DNA from: Neoscytalidium dimidiatum
Taxonomy: Eukaryota > Ascomycota > Dothideomycetes > Botryosphaeriales > Botryosphaeriaceae
NCBI GenBank assembly: GCA_037367355.1
Contig: CM074706.1
Span: 1,860,001-1,924,000 of the forward strand
Reading direction: 5' to 3'
DNA length: 64,000 nucleotides
Part shown: positions 42,766 through 54,600 of the stretch, one piece after another
Layout: every line of letters begins with the position of its first letter
Position numbering within the stretch: position 1 is the first letter of the stretch
The notes under the pieces: generated by a model
Told to the model about the DNA's origin: nothing
The model's input: the letters and a program-made list of their open reading frames with translations, nothing else
Databases searched by the model: none
Translations under genes and position numbers: made by a program

Positions 42766-44153
42766 ATGCCTATCCAGCTCCGCAATCTTGCTCCTCTCGC
42801 AGGAACTGCATGCCCAAGCACCACACTGTCTGCTTCGACGGCAAGACCACGTAATCCATACGGGCCCCGGAGATCACACAAGAAATCACGGAATGGCTGC
42901 AAGAACTGCAAGGACAGGAAGATCAAGGTGTGTAAACTCAGACAACCTTCCCAGTGCCCAAGCTCGGATTCGTTTTCGTACTTACCTGTCCCATCACTTC
43001 CTGCCCCCTTGGGAGCTCTCCCATTTCGTGTCCCTGCTCTTCGCCTTCCATACCCTTGCCAGCCATATCCGTTCAGCACGATTCTTACATCCTCTCGCGC
43101 TTAGTGTGACGAAGTAAAGCCGGAATGTTGGCCTTGCATAAAGCACGGTGTATCCTGTGATTTTGCAGCAAGTGTTCGGGATCGAAAGTCTACAAATAAG
43201 TTAGGCGCGGAAGATACACCGACACCAGCCTTCCAAGGTGACAAATCATCTCCACGCAACATCACCGAACCTAGCTCTTTCATCCTCCGGAGCTCCGGTG
43301 GGACCTCGACATCAACCAGATTGACTACACCGACATTGGCCACACCAGACCCCCCAAACCTCACCTACCTCGCCCTCCACTTTTCCCCAATGTGAAGATA
43401 GCCTCGATCTCAGCATGACGGACTTAGCGCTCATCCTTCATTTCACGCTCTCAACCGCTCCAACTCTCAGCCCCCTGGAGTGAGGACTTGCAACGCTGGC
43501 GGAGCTACGATGTCCCACGCCTCGCCTTCTCTCACCCCTTCGTCATGCGCTCTATCCTCGCCCTGGCAGGCTTGCATCTTGCCCGCACTGATACGCCCCT
43601 CTCCGAGTCTACGCGCAATACTCACCTACAACGCGCAATCACACAGCACCAGCTCGCTCTCCAGGATGGAACACAGCTTCTGCCGCTAGTCACCGCAAAC
43701 ACCAACGCTCTGCTATACGTCTTCGCAGTGGTCACCATGATCATGTCGATGGGCCTACCTCGCGAGCCAGGGGATGCGCTTTCTTTCTTCGGCGGCGCGG
43801 ACGTGGCCGAGTGGGTACGCTTGATGCGAGGGATCAAGGCCATAGCGGATCCCAAACGCGAGTGGCTTGTGACGAGGAGCAATGTTGGGATCGCACTGCT
43901 GGAGGAGTTAAGACCAGCAAAGCTATGGATGGAGCAGAAGATGAAGAGAAGCAGCGATTACTGCGATAGCGACGTTGGTGGCGAAGGGCCGGCGCTGTTG
44001 TACAGACCTGCCCTCACGCGTTTAAGGACATTCATCGGGACAGACCACTTTGACATCGAACACGTAAGGAACGACCTGGATGTGTGTCTGCAAGCTTTAG
44101 ATGAGTTGAGCCTCGTATTCTCCGCTTCATTGAGAAAGGGGAGGGCTTGCTGA
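42766..44153 (+). pseudogene. Zn(II)2Cys6 transcription factor, frameshifted
   Basis: Exon 1 is 42766-42927 (in frame back to 42592). A 177-nt intron (42928-43104, GTGTGT...TTAG) interrupts the zinc cluster. Exon 2 completes the CX2CX6CX6CX2CX6C pattern, ending HGVSC. The DNA-binding domain is therefore intact. The regulatory half is not: the exon-2 frame stops at TGA 43393-43395, the expected DLALILHFTLSTAPTLS block continues in a second frame (from 43406), and WSEDLQRWRSYDVPRLAFSHPFVMRSILALAGLHLA continues in a third (from about 43476) to the stop at 44153. Two indels are needed to restore it. The family resembles UPC2-like and cluster-specific regulators. Head-to-head with the broken oxidase, it would be a natural local regulator. 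A short DNA-binding-only protein might still be made. Confidence 0.77.
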
Positions 44154-46124
44154 CCATGAGGCTTATCTTCTCCTGGTTCTGTCAAGTCGACGGATAGTTC
44201 CTCGCCTTGCCCGGTCAACGATAATCCCATGCACTCCTGGTGCTTAACTACTTTTCAGTGCTATTATACTGGATAGACCGGGAATGGTGGTTGGAAGGGT
44301 GGAGAACCGACATTCTGGCGAGCACCAAGTCTCATCTTGATATCCGGTTCCAAGAATTGTTGTAGTGGCCATCTTATGTTTTAGGGATTTGATTACATCG
44401 ATTCCTGGTGCAGCTTGCTTTCGGGAGCAACTATAATGGTTTGTTACGGCATCTCGTGGGCTAGACTACTTTCCCATTCCCTGACAACACACATTCCTCT
44501 TTTTTCTACCCAGATAGGCTCCCGAGACAGTACCATAATCAAGTCGCTCGAAATAAAAAGGGAAAAAAAGAGAAAAGATCCTCTTTGATGAGAAATCAAG
44601 TTGTTCTTGGGGTTGATTGACGTTGCTTAATGTTGCTTAACGAGTGCATTTCCTCGCTCAGCTAATGCGAGCTGCTGGACGTTGTCTCAGCTTGTATAAA
44701 TTTTCAGGCACATTTTCTGCATGCAATGCGGAATCCCCCATATCTCTAACCTTTCTGAATCTTTTGTTTGTTGCTGGATTTGTACATGCAGATAGCCAAT
44801 CTGCGAGAAACTCAATGGTGCAACACTCCGCGTTTGCCTCGCGACGACGGTCGTACCTGTTGACAAGTTACACTTTGTTCCAGGAATTCGCTGTATCAAT
44901 GACTGTGGGGCTAGGGCGGAGGATCGAATGTTCGAGAAACAAGCCTGAAACGAACCAGGCTACGGAGGCTGCCGCAGCGTGCTAAACATCACAACCTGAG
45001 ATTTTGACTAGTGCTTAACGCTAGGCCAAAGGCCATTATTTTATTCATTCAGGTAGCAGTCCAACAAACTGCCTACCCGTTACAGGAATGAATGAAGCAC
45101 TTTCCGTCAAGCTTACGGCATCGTCTCGCTACTTATTGCGCCGAACATCGTGCGAGGCTGGGCTCATCGCATTAAGATTCCCCGAAATTTCTGATCTGTA
45201 CCTATCTTACCGTATGGGCTATTGCATTTACCGTAAACATCTTCATTAAGCTCATTTAGCCGTTCATATTAATCAATCGTCACATTGAACTCTCGTAGGA
45301 AACTTGGTCGGAGATGGAGGACTATTTTCCTGCAACGTATGCCACCTGCCTCGTTAGTTTTGCGCTATTGGCGGTGTATATACGCCCGCCTACCAAATTA
45401 ATAATCATACCGTGACTCCATTGCAGCGCTGTAATGTCTTAGGGAGTATCGGTCTATCAGATAGATCTTGACGAGCCTTTGACAAAGTCTATGAAGAGGC
45501 GCATCCCCCTTCTGTTTACAATGATCCATACCTCAGAAAAAATAGCTTAATAAGCTTCACCCGAGACAATATTGCTTGCTCTGGAATGCATTTCCTCACT
45601 CTATCCCTTACCATTGCTTCGGTTGCTAGCGATATGCTTCCTAAAGGAGTACTCTTGCGGTTTCGCGTTACTAACTCTACCACAGTTACTAAAGTCTGTT
45701 ATTTCCACGCCACGTCCAGCACGGTCGGCACCTTCATAATGGATGCTCTGTCACCAACCTCAAGTCTTCTGGTTGTGGCACCTTCTCCTTCCCCGCCATC
45801 CCCGAACTTAGAGATTCTTAGCCTGGCCACATCATATACCAAGCCAGGGCGACACTCCACCGAACCGTTGATTTTTCTCCGACCTAAGCAACGGCACTGA
45901 AGGGTTCTCCTTACAATAGGGTCAACCGTTGCTGTTAAATAAATTCTTTGTACATAGGTTTGATGTTTCTGCTGTATTAAGCAGCAATTAAATCCTTTAT
46001 CATCAGGCTTTTTGATCATTCATTGATCAATACATACTTTACGTGGTCCTCAAAGTAATTCGCGACATTCCATATGTACAGGTCTGATTGCCGTGCCCAC
46101 CTACAATACATCCCGCCAGTCATC
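44154..46124. other. Intergenic, no gene recognised
   Basis: 2.0 kb. A plus-strand frame at 45586-45900 starts with a signal-like MHFLTLSLTIASVAS but then becomes Ser/Pro-rich without a recognisable domain; it is not called. Confidence 0.5.
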
Positions 46125-47326
46125 TCAAGGAAAGCGGATGACAACCTTAGTCTCCAGCCTCTGATCAAAGCGATGGTAGTACTCCGGAGCCTGCTCAATC
46201 CCAATCTCGCTGCTGATGAGCCAGCTCCCGTTGAACTTGCCCGACGAGATGAGATCCACCAGCAAGCCAGCAACCTGCCCGATAGGCGCGGGACCCGTGC
46301 GCAAGCTCAGACCCTTGTTGAAGAACTCGGACGAGGGGAAGCTCGTGTCGGCGGGCAGCTGGTAGCCCAGCGGCACGCCGGTGCTGTTGGGGCTCGCGGT
46401 CATGATGCCGACCTGGCCGAGGCCCCCGCCCGGGGCCGCGACGCCGATCATCTGCCTGAGAACGATGCCCGGCTCCTCCTGCAGGCTGCTGTTCAGGGCC
46501 TCGGCGCCGACGCAGTCCAGGGCGCGGCGGACGCCCGAGGGCTCGAGGCGGAGGATCTCGGCCACGGGGTCCGTCCGCTCGAAGTTGATCGGGATGGCGC
46601 CCAGCCGTTCGGCGAGGTCGAGCCGCTCCTGCACGTGGTCGACGGTGTAGACGCGGGACGCGCCGCGGAAGATGGCCGAGTGCGTCGCGAGGAGGCCGAC
46701 GGGGCCCGCGCCGAAGACGGCGACCGTGTCGCCGGGCTCGAAGTTGGCGTAGTCGAGGCCCATCCAGGCGGTGCCGAGGATGTCGGACGCGAGGAGGTAG
46801 TCGTATTCGTTGGTGATGTTGGTCGAGTTGGCGGGGACGGGGAGAGGGACTACGGATTCGTCTGCGAAGGGGACGCGGAGATACTCGGCTGCAGGGCAAG
46901 TCAGCGTGCGGTGTTTGCAGGCGCACGGTGTGAGATCCTGCCTTGGCTGCCAGATGAAACACCGTACTCAGAGCCCAGACCGAATGCAAGGGCGGATCCA
47001 CCGTGCAGTTCGAGGTGCCCGGTGGAAGCAGAGTCGAGGACATAGACCCAATCACCGACTGAGAGCGAGCTGACGGCGTCACCGATTTCCGCGATGTATC
47101 CCACAGCTTCGTGGCCCATGCCGTAAGGGACATCCGGACTGCCGTATCTGCCGTGATAAACGTGAGGGCCAGTACCGCAGATGGCGGAGGTCGATATGCG
47201 GACAATCGCGTCAGTCCCTTCTTGGATCGTAGGGACAGGAAGGTCCACCACGGACATCTGGTAAGGATGGCCCTCCCAGACGACTCCGCGCATGGTTGCG
47301 TTTGCGAGAGACATGGTGATGAACAA
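46125..47326 (-). CDS. Zinc-type alcohol dehydrogenase (MDR superfamily)
   Basis: Two exons, 47326-46963 and 46888-46125, with a 74-nt intron (CGCTGAC branch, CAG acceptor); 375 aa from 47326 (a second ATG at 47314 is equally possible). The catalytic-zinc end reads AICGTGPHVYHG and GMGHEAVG, with Cys, His and Glu ligands in the family order. The Rossmann motif is VFGAGPVGLLA, followed by YTVDHV, which favours NAD over NADP. The layout resembles glutathione-independent formaldehyde dehydrogenases, but the Cys-rich structural-zinc loop expected after the GDWV strand is missing; that stretch reads VLDSASTGHLELHGGS. Oxidises or reduces an alcohol/aldehyde; substrate unknown. It is very GC-rich in the second exon, giving a long antisense shadow frame. 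It appears intact. Confidence 0.85.
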
Positions 47327-48522
47327 AAGCGGGAGAAATGTTCACCGGTGAGGAGAGATTGCCACGGCTCTGAGCTCCCTAATGGTCGTGGTACTACAAA
47401 CACGCTGCTGGAAACATACTTATATTTGCACGCATCTCCTGGATCCTGTCCCGAGAACTATTCCATGCACGCCATGGCATCATACGAATCTCCCGTGCTT
47501 CTTGATCAAGGAAAGTTCCGGCGGTGGTAGTGGTTAAACCCCGATGGCGGCTCTCTTTGGGCAGTCCCGATAGGGCGTAGATTTGTCATTTTCACTTGGT
47601 AAACTGCTTGATATGCTCATGCAACCTGTAGCGACGACTCCAGCATAGCCACATAGTGGCCATCGGCCGTGACGCGTCTCTGGTCTGGATGTGTGGAGGG
47701 TGCGGCTGACAAGGTGAGGCTGAGTCAGGTGGGGATAACGATCACCTCACAGGCGCGGAGAAACGCGGCGTTAGAAAAAGAGGAAAGTGTTAATTTAGAT
47801 ACTATCGTTTATCCACGATACCGGCAGATGCGTAGGCTCATGGGTCATATCTTCTCCGTCATGACCGTACCTGAACGGTCAGATTGACCAAAACAAATCT
47901 CCAAGTATTCTAGAAAGCCCCCCTATCTGTGTCTACGCTTGCGTAAAGCTTCAGCTGCGTATTTCTTGCGGCACGATCTGTGGAATATCCAAGGCCGAAA
48001 GAGGTCAATGAGTCCCTCGGTAAGGCCAGGCACGCCCACTAGCATGTCGAAGGTGTATATATCACGCCATTTTGAGACATGCGCAAACCATGGAGTACCT
48101 GACTCAGGTTGGAGTAATTGTCGTGCAAGATTTTCAGGAAATAATGGAAAATCTCCTAAAGTAAGATGCTGGAATACATACGTCAGAGTAACGGTTAGCC
48201 GGCCGAGGAAGAACCTCGGGTAACTATCTTAAACCCTGTCAGGCAACCCCCGGAGCGGAAGCTCGCCCAAAGCTTCGCCTGCTTGATAGGACTTCCTCCG
48301 TTACTTGCGCTATCCGCTCCTGCCCAACTTGTTTCACTCTAGCCTGGTGGGGGAGAGGAAGCATTTGTAGGCATATTAGCACTTTGAGCTTGGCGTCAGG
48401 AGCTAGGGACATTGGGAAAGCCTTGCTGAATAATAGTATTTGTATCGTGGAAGTCTCTATCCAAGGGGCAACGAAGATAGCATCTCTCACTCGAGAAGAA
48501 GTCATAATCTCAGAAGCGAAGT
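47327..48522. other. Intergenic, no gene recognised
   Basis: 1.2 kb containing the ADH upstream region (minus-strand TATA-like element near 47418-47424) and the esterase 3' side. No motif-bearing frame. Confidence 0.5.
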
Positions 48523-49509
48523 CTAGTCTAACCAAGCAGCGACTACGTCCTTCAGCCCATCCGCCATCCATTTATCGTCAATCGACGAAGTTGCATCGAA
48601 GGCGTGATCCCCATCCTGCAAGACCAGCCGGAAATTCAACTCCGGATCGACTTCCTTCACCTTTCTTTCCAACTTCAAGCTCCCCTCGACAGGAACCACA
48701 GAGTCAGACTTTCCATGCCATATGAGGACACCACCGCGGGGGAACCTTGCACCGTCATCCAGCCTATCCAACGGGAACCACTCCCTCTTCTCCGGGGGAA
48801 AGAAGTTCCGGAGCACACCTCTCTGGAAGATGGAGAAGAAAAGCGGGGCACGTTCTAGTCTCGGATCGGCAGAAACGATGTTGGGAATTTCACCCTTTCG
48901 CAATTTCTCTAGGTGCTCGTCGTAGACGCTGCGCGGGACTTGTGGCAGACCCCACATCGACTTCTTGTAATCTTCCGTGTAGTGACGGTCCTTGAGGTCG
49001 ACCATCGGGTACGAAGCCGCCACTGACCTGATCTCGTCCGGGTGGCTCAAGCCGAGCATCAGGCTGAGATAGCCACCGGCACTGTCGCCGGCCGCCATGA
49101 TGCGCTTGACATCCGCCTTCACAGCGCCATTTGTCTCAGCCTCGAGGAACGCAGGGAGCTTTGTGTGTGTCCAGTTCCAGGCATCCTCGATGTCTGCGAG
49201 CGCGTCTCCGACGGTGGCTTCGGGGAGGAGACGGTGGTTTGGAGATATTATGACGGCGGATTCGCGGGCGGCGAGCTGGAGGAGCCAAGGCGCGAAAAAG
49301 TCGGGGAAGAGGCTCGAGCCGATGATGAGGCCACCGCCATGGATGCGGAAGATGATCGGGCGGGGGATGGATGTCGAAGGCGACTTGATTAACTGACTCG
49401 GAACGAGGATGTCGACCGTGATTGGATGGTCGGATACGGTTTTGTACGTTGACGTAAAGATGGTGAAGTCGGCAAAGCGTGAGAAGTCGTCAGGGTTGAA
49501 CTGAGCCAT
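48523..49509 (-). CDS. Alpha/beta-hydrolase esterase (HSL-type)
   Basis: Single exon, 328 aa. Oxyanion-hole motif HGGG at residues 57-60, nucleophile elbow GDSAGG with Ser143, acid Asp269 in HGKSDSVVP and catalytic His302 in DGDHAF. All elements of the hormone-sensitive-lipase-like esterase family are present at normal spacing. There is no signal peptide, so it is probably cytosolic. It should hydrolyse short-chain or acetyl esters; in biosynthetic settings such enzymes deacetylate or open lactones. It lies next to the ADH in the same orientation, 1.2 kb apart. It appears intact. Confidence 0.9.
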   Translation of the reverse strand: MAQFNPDDFSRFADFTIFTSTYKTVSDHPITVDILVPSQLIKSPSTSIPRPIIFRIHGGGLIIGSSLFPDFFAPWLLQLAARESAVIISPNHRLLPEATVGDALADIEDAWNWTHTKLPAFLEAETNGAVKADVKRIMAAGDSAGGYLSLMLGLSHPDEIRSVAASYPMVDLKDRHYTEDYKKSMWGLPQVPRSVYDEHLEKLRKGEIPNIVSADPRLERAPLFFSIFQRGVLRNFFPPEKREWFPLDRLDDGARFPRGGVLIWHGKSDSVVPVEGSLKLERKVKEVDPELNFRLVLQDGDHAFDATSSIDDKWMADGLKDVVAAWLD

Positions 49510-50758
49510 TGTTGAGAAGTCGGACGCGTGGCTTTGAACTAGAGCGTTAGATCAGCTAGTGCCGCTATGAAATACAATTAATCGCGAGAAAGTAAACCCT
49601 GAAACGCTGTGCGTCGAGTCTAGAAATCTTGGACGGAAGACGGGCTCGAATGCGGATTAGTAATTGATGCGGCAAAGCAGGCAGGCCTGTTTTCCGAAGT
49701 ATGAGTCATTGATCTTGGCACTGCCCATCTTCTATGGTGCTCTTCGTTATCAGCGGAGCGATGTATAGTAAACACTGCGTTTGAGTGGACGCGGCCTTGA
49801 TTGGCATCTCCACCCAACAAACATGTCAGCTCAACGAAACGTCCAACACGGCAGGGGTGATCATTTCAGAAGGCGGCAGGGCGCGGGAACGTTGGCTTCG
49901 ACAGTCACAGTGTTTTTCGGGTGAGACGTGAAGGTATACGAGGAAGGATGGCAGCTGAGGCGGATGTGGATACGGTTGCAGAGGATAACAGCCGGCGGGG
50001 GCGCCTCGGATGACGCGGAGGATCCGCGCCAACAACGCGCCGTCGCGTGACTGAATAAAATCGCAGTAGGCTTTCAAGGGGTCCAATTCGCCCAACTCTG
50101 GCTCGGCCGGCATCCGTCACGTCGTGATCGTTTTTCGACACCGATGCTCGTCCCATCGATAGGCTCGAACAACAGCGGGTGGCTGCGTGGCTGCGGTTGG
50201 CGGCACTGCCTCGGCCCCATCCCGCGAAGCAACATGGCGCGTCCCCGCCCTTCTTTTCCTTCGCATTGATCCAGGTCGCTCGGCCAATCGAGTCGTCACG
50301 GACGGTAAACGCTCAGAGCCTCATCGAATGTCGGTCATCTCGTGTGCAGTCGTCTGTGTGTGGCTTGCTGGAAGGGTAACTGCTAAGTCACCCACGATCC
50401 TGTGATCATGTCTTGGTCGGATGGCTAGTTGCATTTTTCAGGTGAACATCAACGAAATCAGGGGCACATGAGAGCAGATGGCTCTCAGCTAAGCCCTAAA
50501 ACCTTGCTGCATTAGATAAAACATTGTTCCCAACGGCATGGGGTTCGAGAGACATTAACATATCCTGGAGTGAGCTGGTTGTTCGCAACCCGGACGATCT
50601 GGACTAGGCGACAACTGCTCTTTCCCTTTTGGTTCCCCAATTTCCAGAATGGTGCTTGCAAGGCAAGTGGATCACCCCTGTGCGCCGTCCTCGGGCCCGC
50701 AGACTCGATGGAGAACGGCCCGCGGGGGTCGCTTAAAAGTACCGTGTACGCCTAATCC
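49510..50758. other. Intergenic up to the right transposon, no gene recognised
   Basis: 1.25 kb of normal composition up to the target duplication at 50759. Short frames only. Confidence 0.5.
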
Positions 50759-50766
50759 GCCGGAAT
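50759..50766. repeat. Target-site duplication GCCGGAAT, left copy
   Basis: Eight bases directly outside the terminal repeat, identical to 60218-60225; 8 bp is diagnostic of hAT insertion. Confidence 0.95.
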
Positions 50767-50918
50767 CAGGGGTCGCAATAAACAAACCAAGCAAACAGTT
50801 TTCGCTATAGTATAGCACAAACTAATACCAATTTAGTTAACTACTAAGACGGGCTAAGTAATTAGTTTTAGAAAAATAATAAGTAAAATTAATAGTTCTT
50901 ATTAACTAATAGACGAAG
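50767..50918 (+). repeat. hAT terminal arm A (right copy)
   Basis: The same 152-bp arm as 14503-14654, in opposite orientation, including CGAAG at 50914-50918, which became the chromovirus target site. Confidence 0.9.
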
Positions 50919-51636
50919 TATTATAAACTCTAGAATATATAGGCTTTATAGCTACGAGGGGCGCGAGCCCGTACGGGAAAATAAGCTATAAGGCTCCGAG
51001 AACCCTATATATAGTAGAGCCGTACTCTCTAGTCCCGTATAGAAAGGCCGAGAATATAAAACGACGGTATATACGGGAATACTAGTAGATAATAATAACC
51101 GCTTATACGTAAAGAACGTCTATAAACGTAATAACTAGAAGAAAGATATAGTCTAATAAGAAGCCTGTAGAAAATAAAAAACTATACGAGATAGAAAGTA
51201 GAAAGGCGATAAGAGTAGATACTATAAAAGAAGAGTATAGTAGTAGTATTATCTACTAATACTAGTAGAAGTTAAAATCTAGAAAGTAGGCTTTAGCGCC
51301 TAAGTTATATAAAATCTATAGAATTTATATAGATTAAGGCTAATTTAAACCTCTAATCTAGGACTCTAATCTAATACTATAATTCTTAGATTACTATAGC
51401 TCTCTTTTAGTATATAGATATACTTATTAGATAGTACTTTAACTCTCGTAGTTAATTTAAAGTTCTAATTTAATACTATATTAACTTAAAGATAATAAGG
51501 CCTATTAAACTTCTATATTACGTAACTTCTTATTCTATTATTACTCTTCTTTTTTCGTCTTTAAAATAAACTCTTTAATAAAATCTAAATCTACTAAGTA
51601 ACTCTAAAGCTTAGTAGTAGAGGCTCCGTCGTTATA
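50919..51636 (+). repeat. Chromovirus 5' LTR
   Basis: 718 bp, partner of 58948-59665; differences are mostly transitions. Confidence 0.9.
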
Positions 51637-51639
51637 TTT

Positions 51640-54600
51640 TAACTACTATCCTTATAGAAAAGAAAGTAATTTAAGTAGAAAATAAAAAGTACTCTCTTTT
51701 CTTAAGAAGTACTAATAGTATTAGTTATTATAGCGGACGTACTAAATAACGAGTATATATAAGAGACGTAGAATACTCTTAGCTCGTAGTAACCGCTATA
51801 ATATAATATAGTAGTAGAAAACTAATATTCTAATATACTAACTAACGAGAAGCTACTTAATATAATTCTAGAACTTTAAAATAAAAACGTAATTCTATAT
51901 ATATAGCTTATCTAGATACTCGCTCTACTACTAGCTACTAAGATTAAAATTCTAAAGCTAAACCTATATTATAGAGATTAAAAAAAGATCTAAGCCTTTA
52001 TTATATAGCTAAATAACTATATATACTTTATATATAATAACTTTACTAGCTTAGCCGAATAAGTTCTATACGCTAATACTTACCTTAGAGAATTAATAGA
52101 ATAATAGTTCTAATCTTTTAAGCGCGAATACTAGGAGAAACCTATATATCTATAGTCTAAGATAATTTTAACGATTTTTAGCGACTATTAAAACTTTATA
52201 AAGTAGCTTAAGATAGCCTTTAGTAGCGTTAATAAGAACTATCTAGCTATAAAAACCCTTATAAACCTAAAGTAGAAAGAAATAGTCTAAGACTATATAA
52301 CTAAATTCTAAGACGTAGTATATCTTATAGATAGATACTCTAATTTTACGCTATATATCTTTTACTACTAAGAACTACGAGACGAGATTAAAGAAGCTAT
52401 AACGTACTATAAAGAATTAGAAACCCTTAATAATATAATTAAACTAGCCCTACTTATAGATAAGCGTTATATAAAGAGATAGTTCGATAAGAAGAGGTAT
52501 AACGCTAATATCTTAAAGTAAGCTAGGCCTTACTATATTTAGAAAGAAGGCGACGCTATAAAAATAGATAATATAGTCTAGTAAGATAAAAATAAGAATA
52601 AGAAGAACGGTAATAATAAGAGTAAAAAAAGAGAATAAAGTAAGAAAGAAAGAGAGCTCTATAAGAAAGAACTATATATCTAATATAAAGATAAATAAAG
52701 CGTAGAGTATAAATACTTAAAGAAAAAGTTATAGAAAGTAGTAGCGGCTATCTAGAAATAGAAGGCGCTATAAGAAATCGCTATTATAAAGATAGTAAAC
52801 TATATAGCTCTAAGCTAGATAGCGTATTATAACGATAATTATACTATCTACTAGAGCGATAAAAATACTATAGAATAGTATTCTAGTAAGCTATAATAAC
52901 TTAATATAATACTCTAAAAATTAGAAGAGACTATAAAGAAAAATATTAAGAAGTATTTTCTAGCCGACGAAGACCTTATAAATAGTAAAACTAGAGAATT
53001 TTACGATAGTATACTAGAATCTAATAAGATAGAAAATACTAAGTAATAATAGAATTAAGCTATACTTAATAGAATTATAAAATACTTAAATTAATACGAA
53101 GATATAAGAAACGTTAAATCTAGTCATATCTCTATAATCTACTAGACTTTTAAATTAAGAATAGATCTACCGCCGTAATAGTACTAGATAAAGAATAAAA
53201 AACTTAGTTTACAATTCTTTAAGAATAACGTATAGTATTTCTAGAAGAAATTACCCTTAAAAATAGCTAAAGAGATAGTATTCTAGTTTAAAAAAGAAGT
53301 CTAGAAAATATAGTAGTAGCGAGACCTCGCGTATTTACGCGATATAGCCTATACCCTCTACCGTTATAGTATAGCTACGCGAAGCTATAATACTCTATAG
53401 TAGATATCTAATAAAAAATACGATAGACTAATCTTTTAGTACTAGATATATAATAGATAGATCTACTAGAGATATAAGATTAAATAAAAATAATAGACTT
53501 AATAGAAGGACGCTCTAATTCTAGTTAAAGAATAAGATAAGTATATATATTATAAGATATTAAAAAACTAGACGGCTCTCCTAGCTAGAAACTCTAAAAG
53601 AGGCTAGTACGAAGATTCCTTAATTAGATTATATACTTAATATCGAATAAAATATCTCGTAAATAGAAAGAACTTAAAATACTACTAGAAGTACTAGTTA
53701 TAATTAAAGAAACTACTACGCTAATAATAATCGATAGTAGTATATAAGAAAATTTCGTAGATTCTAAATTTCTTAGAAAGAATAACTTACTATTCTAATC
53801 TAAGAAATACTTCTATAAACTTAGTACGTTCGATAGATTATTAATAGAATACGATAAGAGCTAGATAAGAATTAAGACTAATTAGATATAAATAACTCTT
53901 AGAAATTATAAAGAACGAATTAACCTAGACGTAATAACGAGTCTAAACTATAATATTATCCTTAGAATATCTTAGTTAAAAACCTAGGACCTATATATTA
54001 GCTAGAGTATAGAAACTATAATATTCTTAAAAGATAATTATAAGCGATATCTTACGAATCTTAAGATAAAAGAGCTAGAGCTAGAGAGCTAGAGCTAAAA
54101 GCTAGAGCTAGAGAGCTAGAGCTAAGAGCTAAAGTCTAAGAGCTAGAGCTAGAAGCTAGAGCTAGAGAGCTAGAGTTAGAATAGCTAAGAGCTAGAGCTA
54201 TTCTAAAAGTACTCGATAGAGGCTAAAGAGATATTCTTTAATACTCTATTATATATAAAAAAATAAGGAGAATAAGCTTACGCCGTCTATATTAAGCCTA
54301 GCTTAAAATAAGAATACCAAATTATAGTATAGATAAGAAAATAAACCTTAGAAGTTAATAACCCCTAACTATTTAGAGGAGACTATCTAGAGAGAATCTA
54401 CGAGAGGTATAGTCTACTAGATAGAACCCTTAACTAGATACGCGTAATAGAAAATACTATAGAATTAGAGAAAGTACTTCTAGAATTCTAAAAATACGCT
54501 AAATTATTTTAAGAAAGAGATAAAGAATTATTATTTAAGTATAAGCTATAGAATTATAAAATACCTTTATTACTAGAAACGTAGTCTACGTTTAAGCCTA

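Noticed and set aside
45586..45900. Possible small secreted protein
   Set aside because: Signal-like start but the rest is Ser/Pro-rich and uninformative; AT-rich intergenic setting.
46074..47045. 323-codon plus-strand frame over the ADH gene
   Set aside because: Antisense to a gene with clear zinc and Rossmann motifs; composition artefact.
46195..47403. 402-codon frame overlapping the ADH gene
   Set aside because: GC-driven shadow of the ADH coding sequence in another frame; Arg/Pro/Ser-rich, no family.
14503..50918. Composite transposon made of two hAT copies carrying the island
   Set aside because: The right copy has perfect 8-bp duplications on both of its own ends, so it inserted alone.
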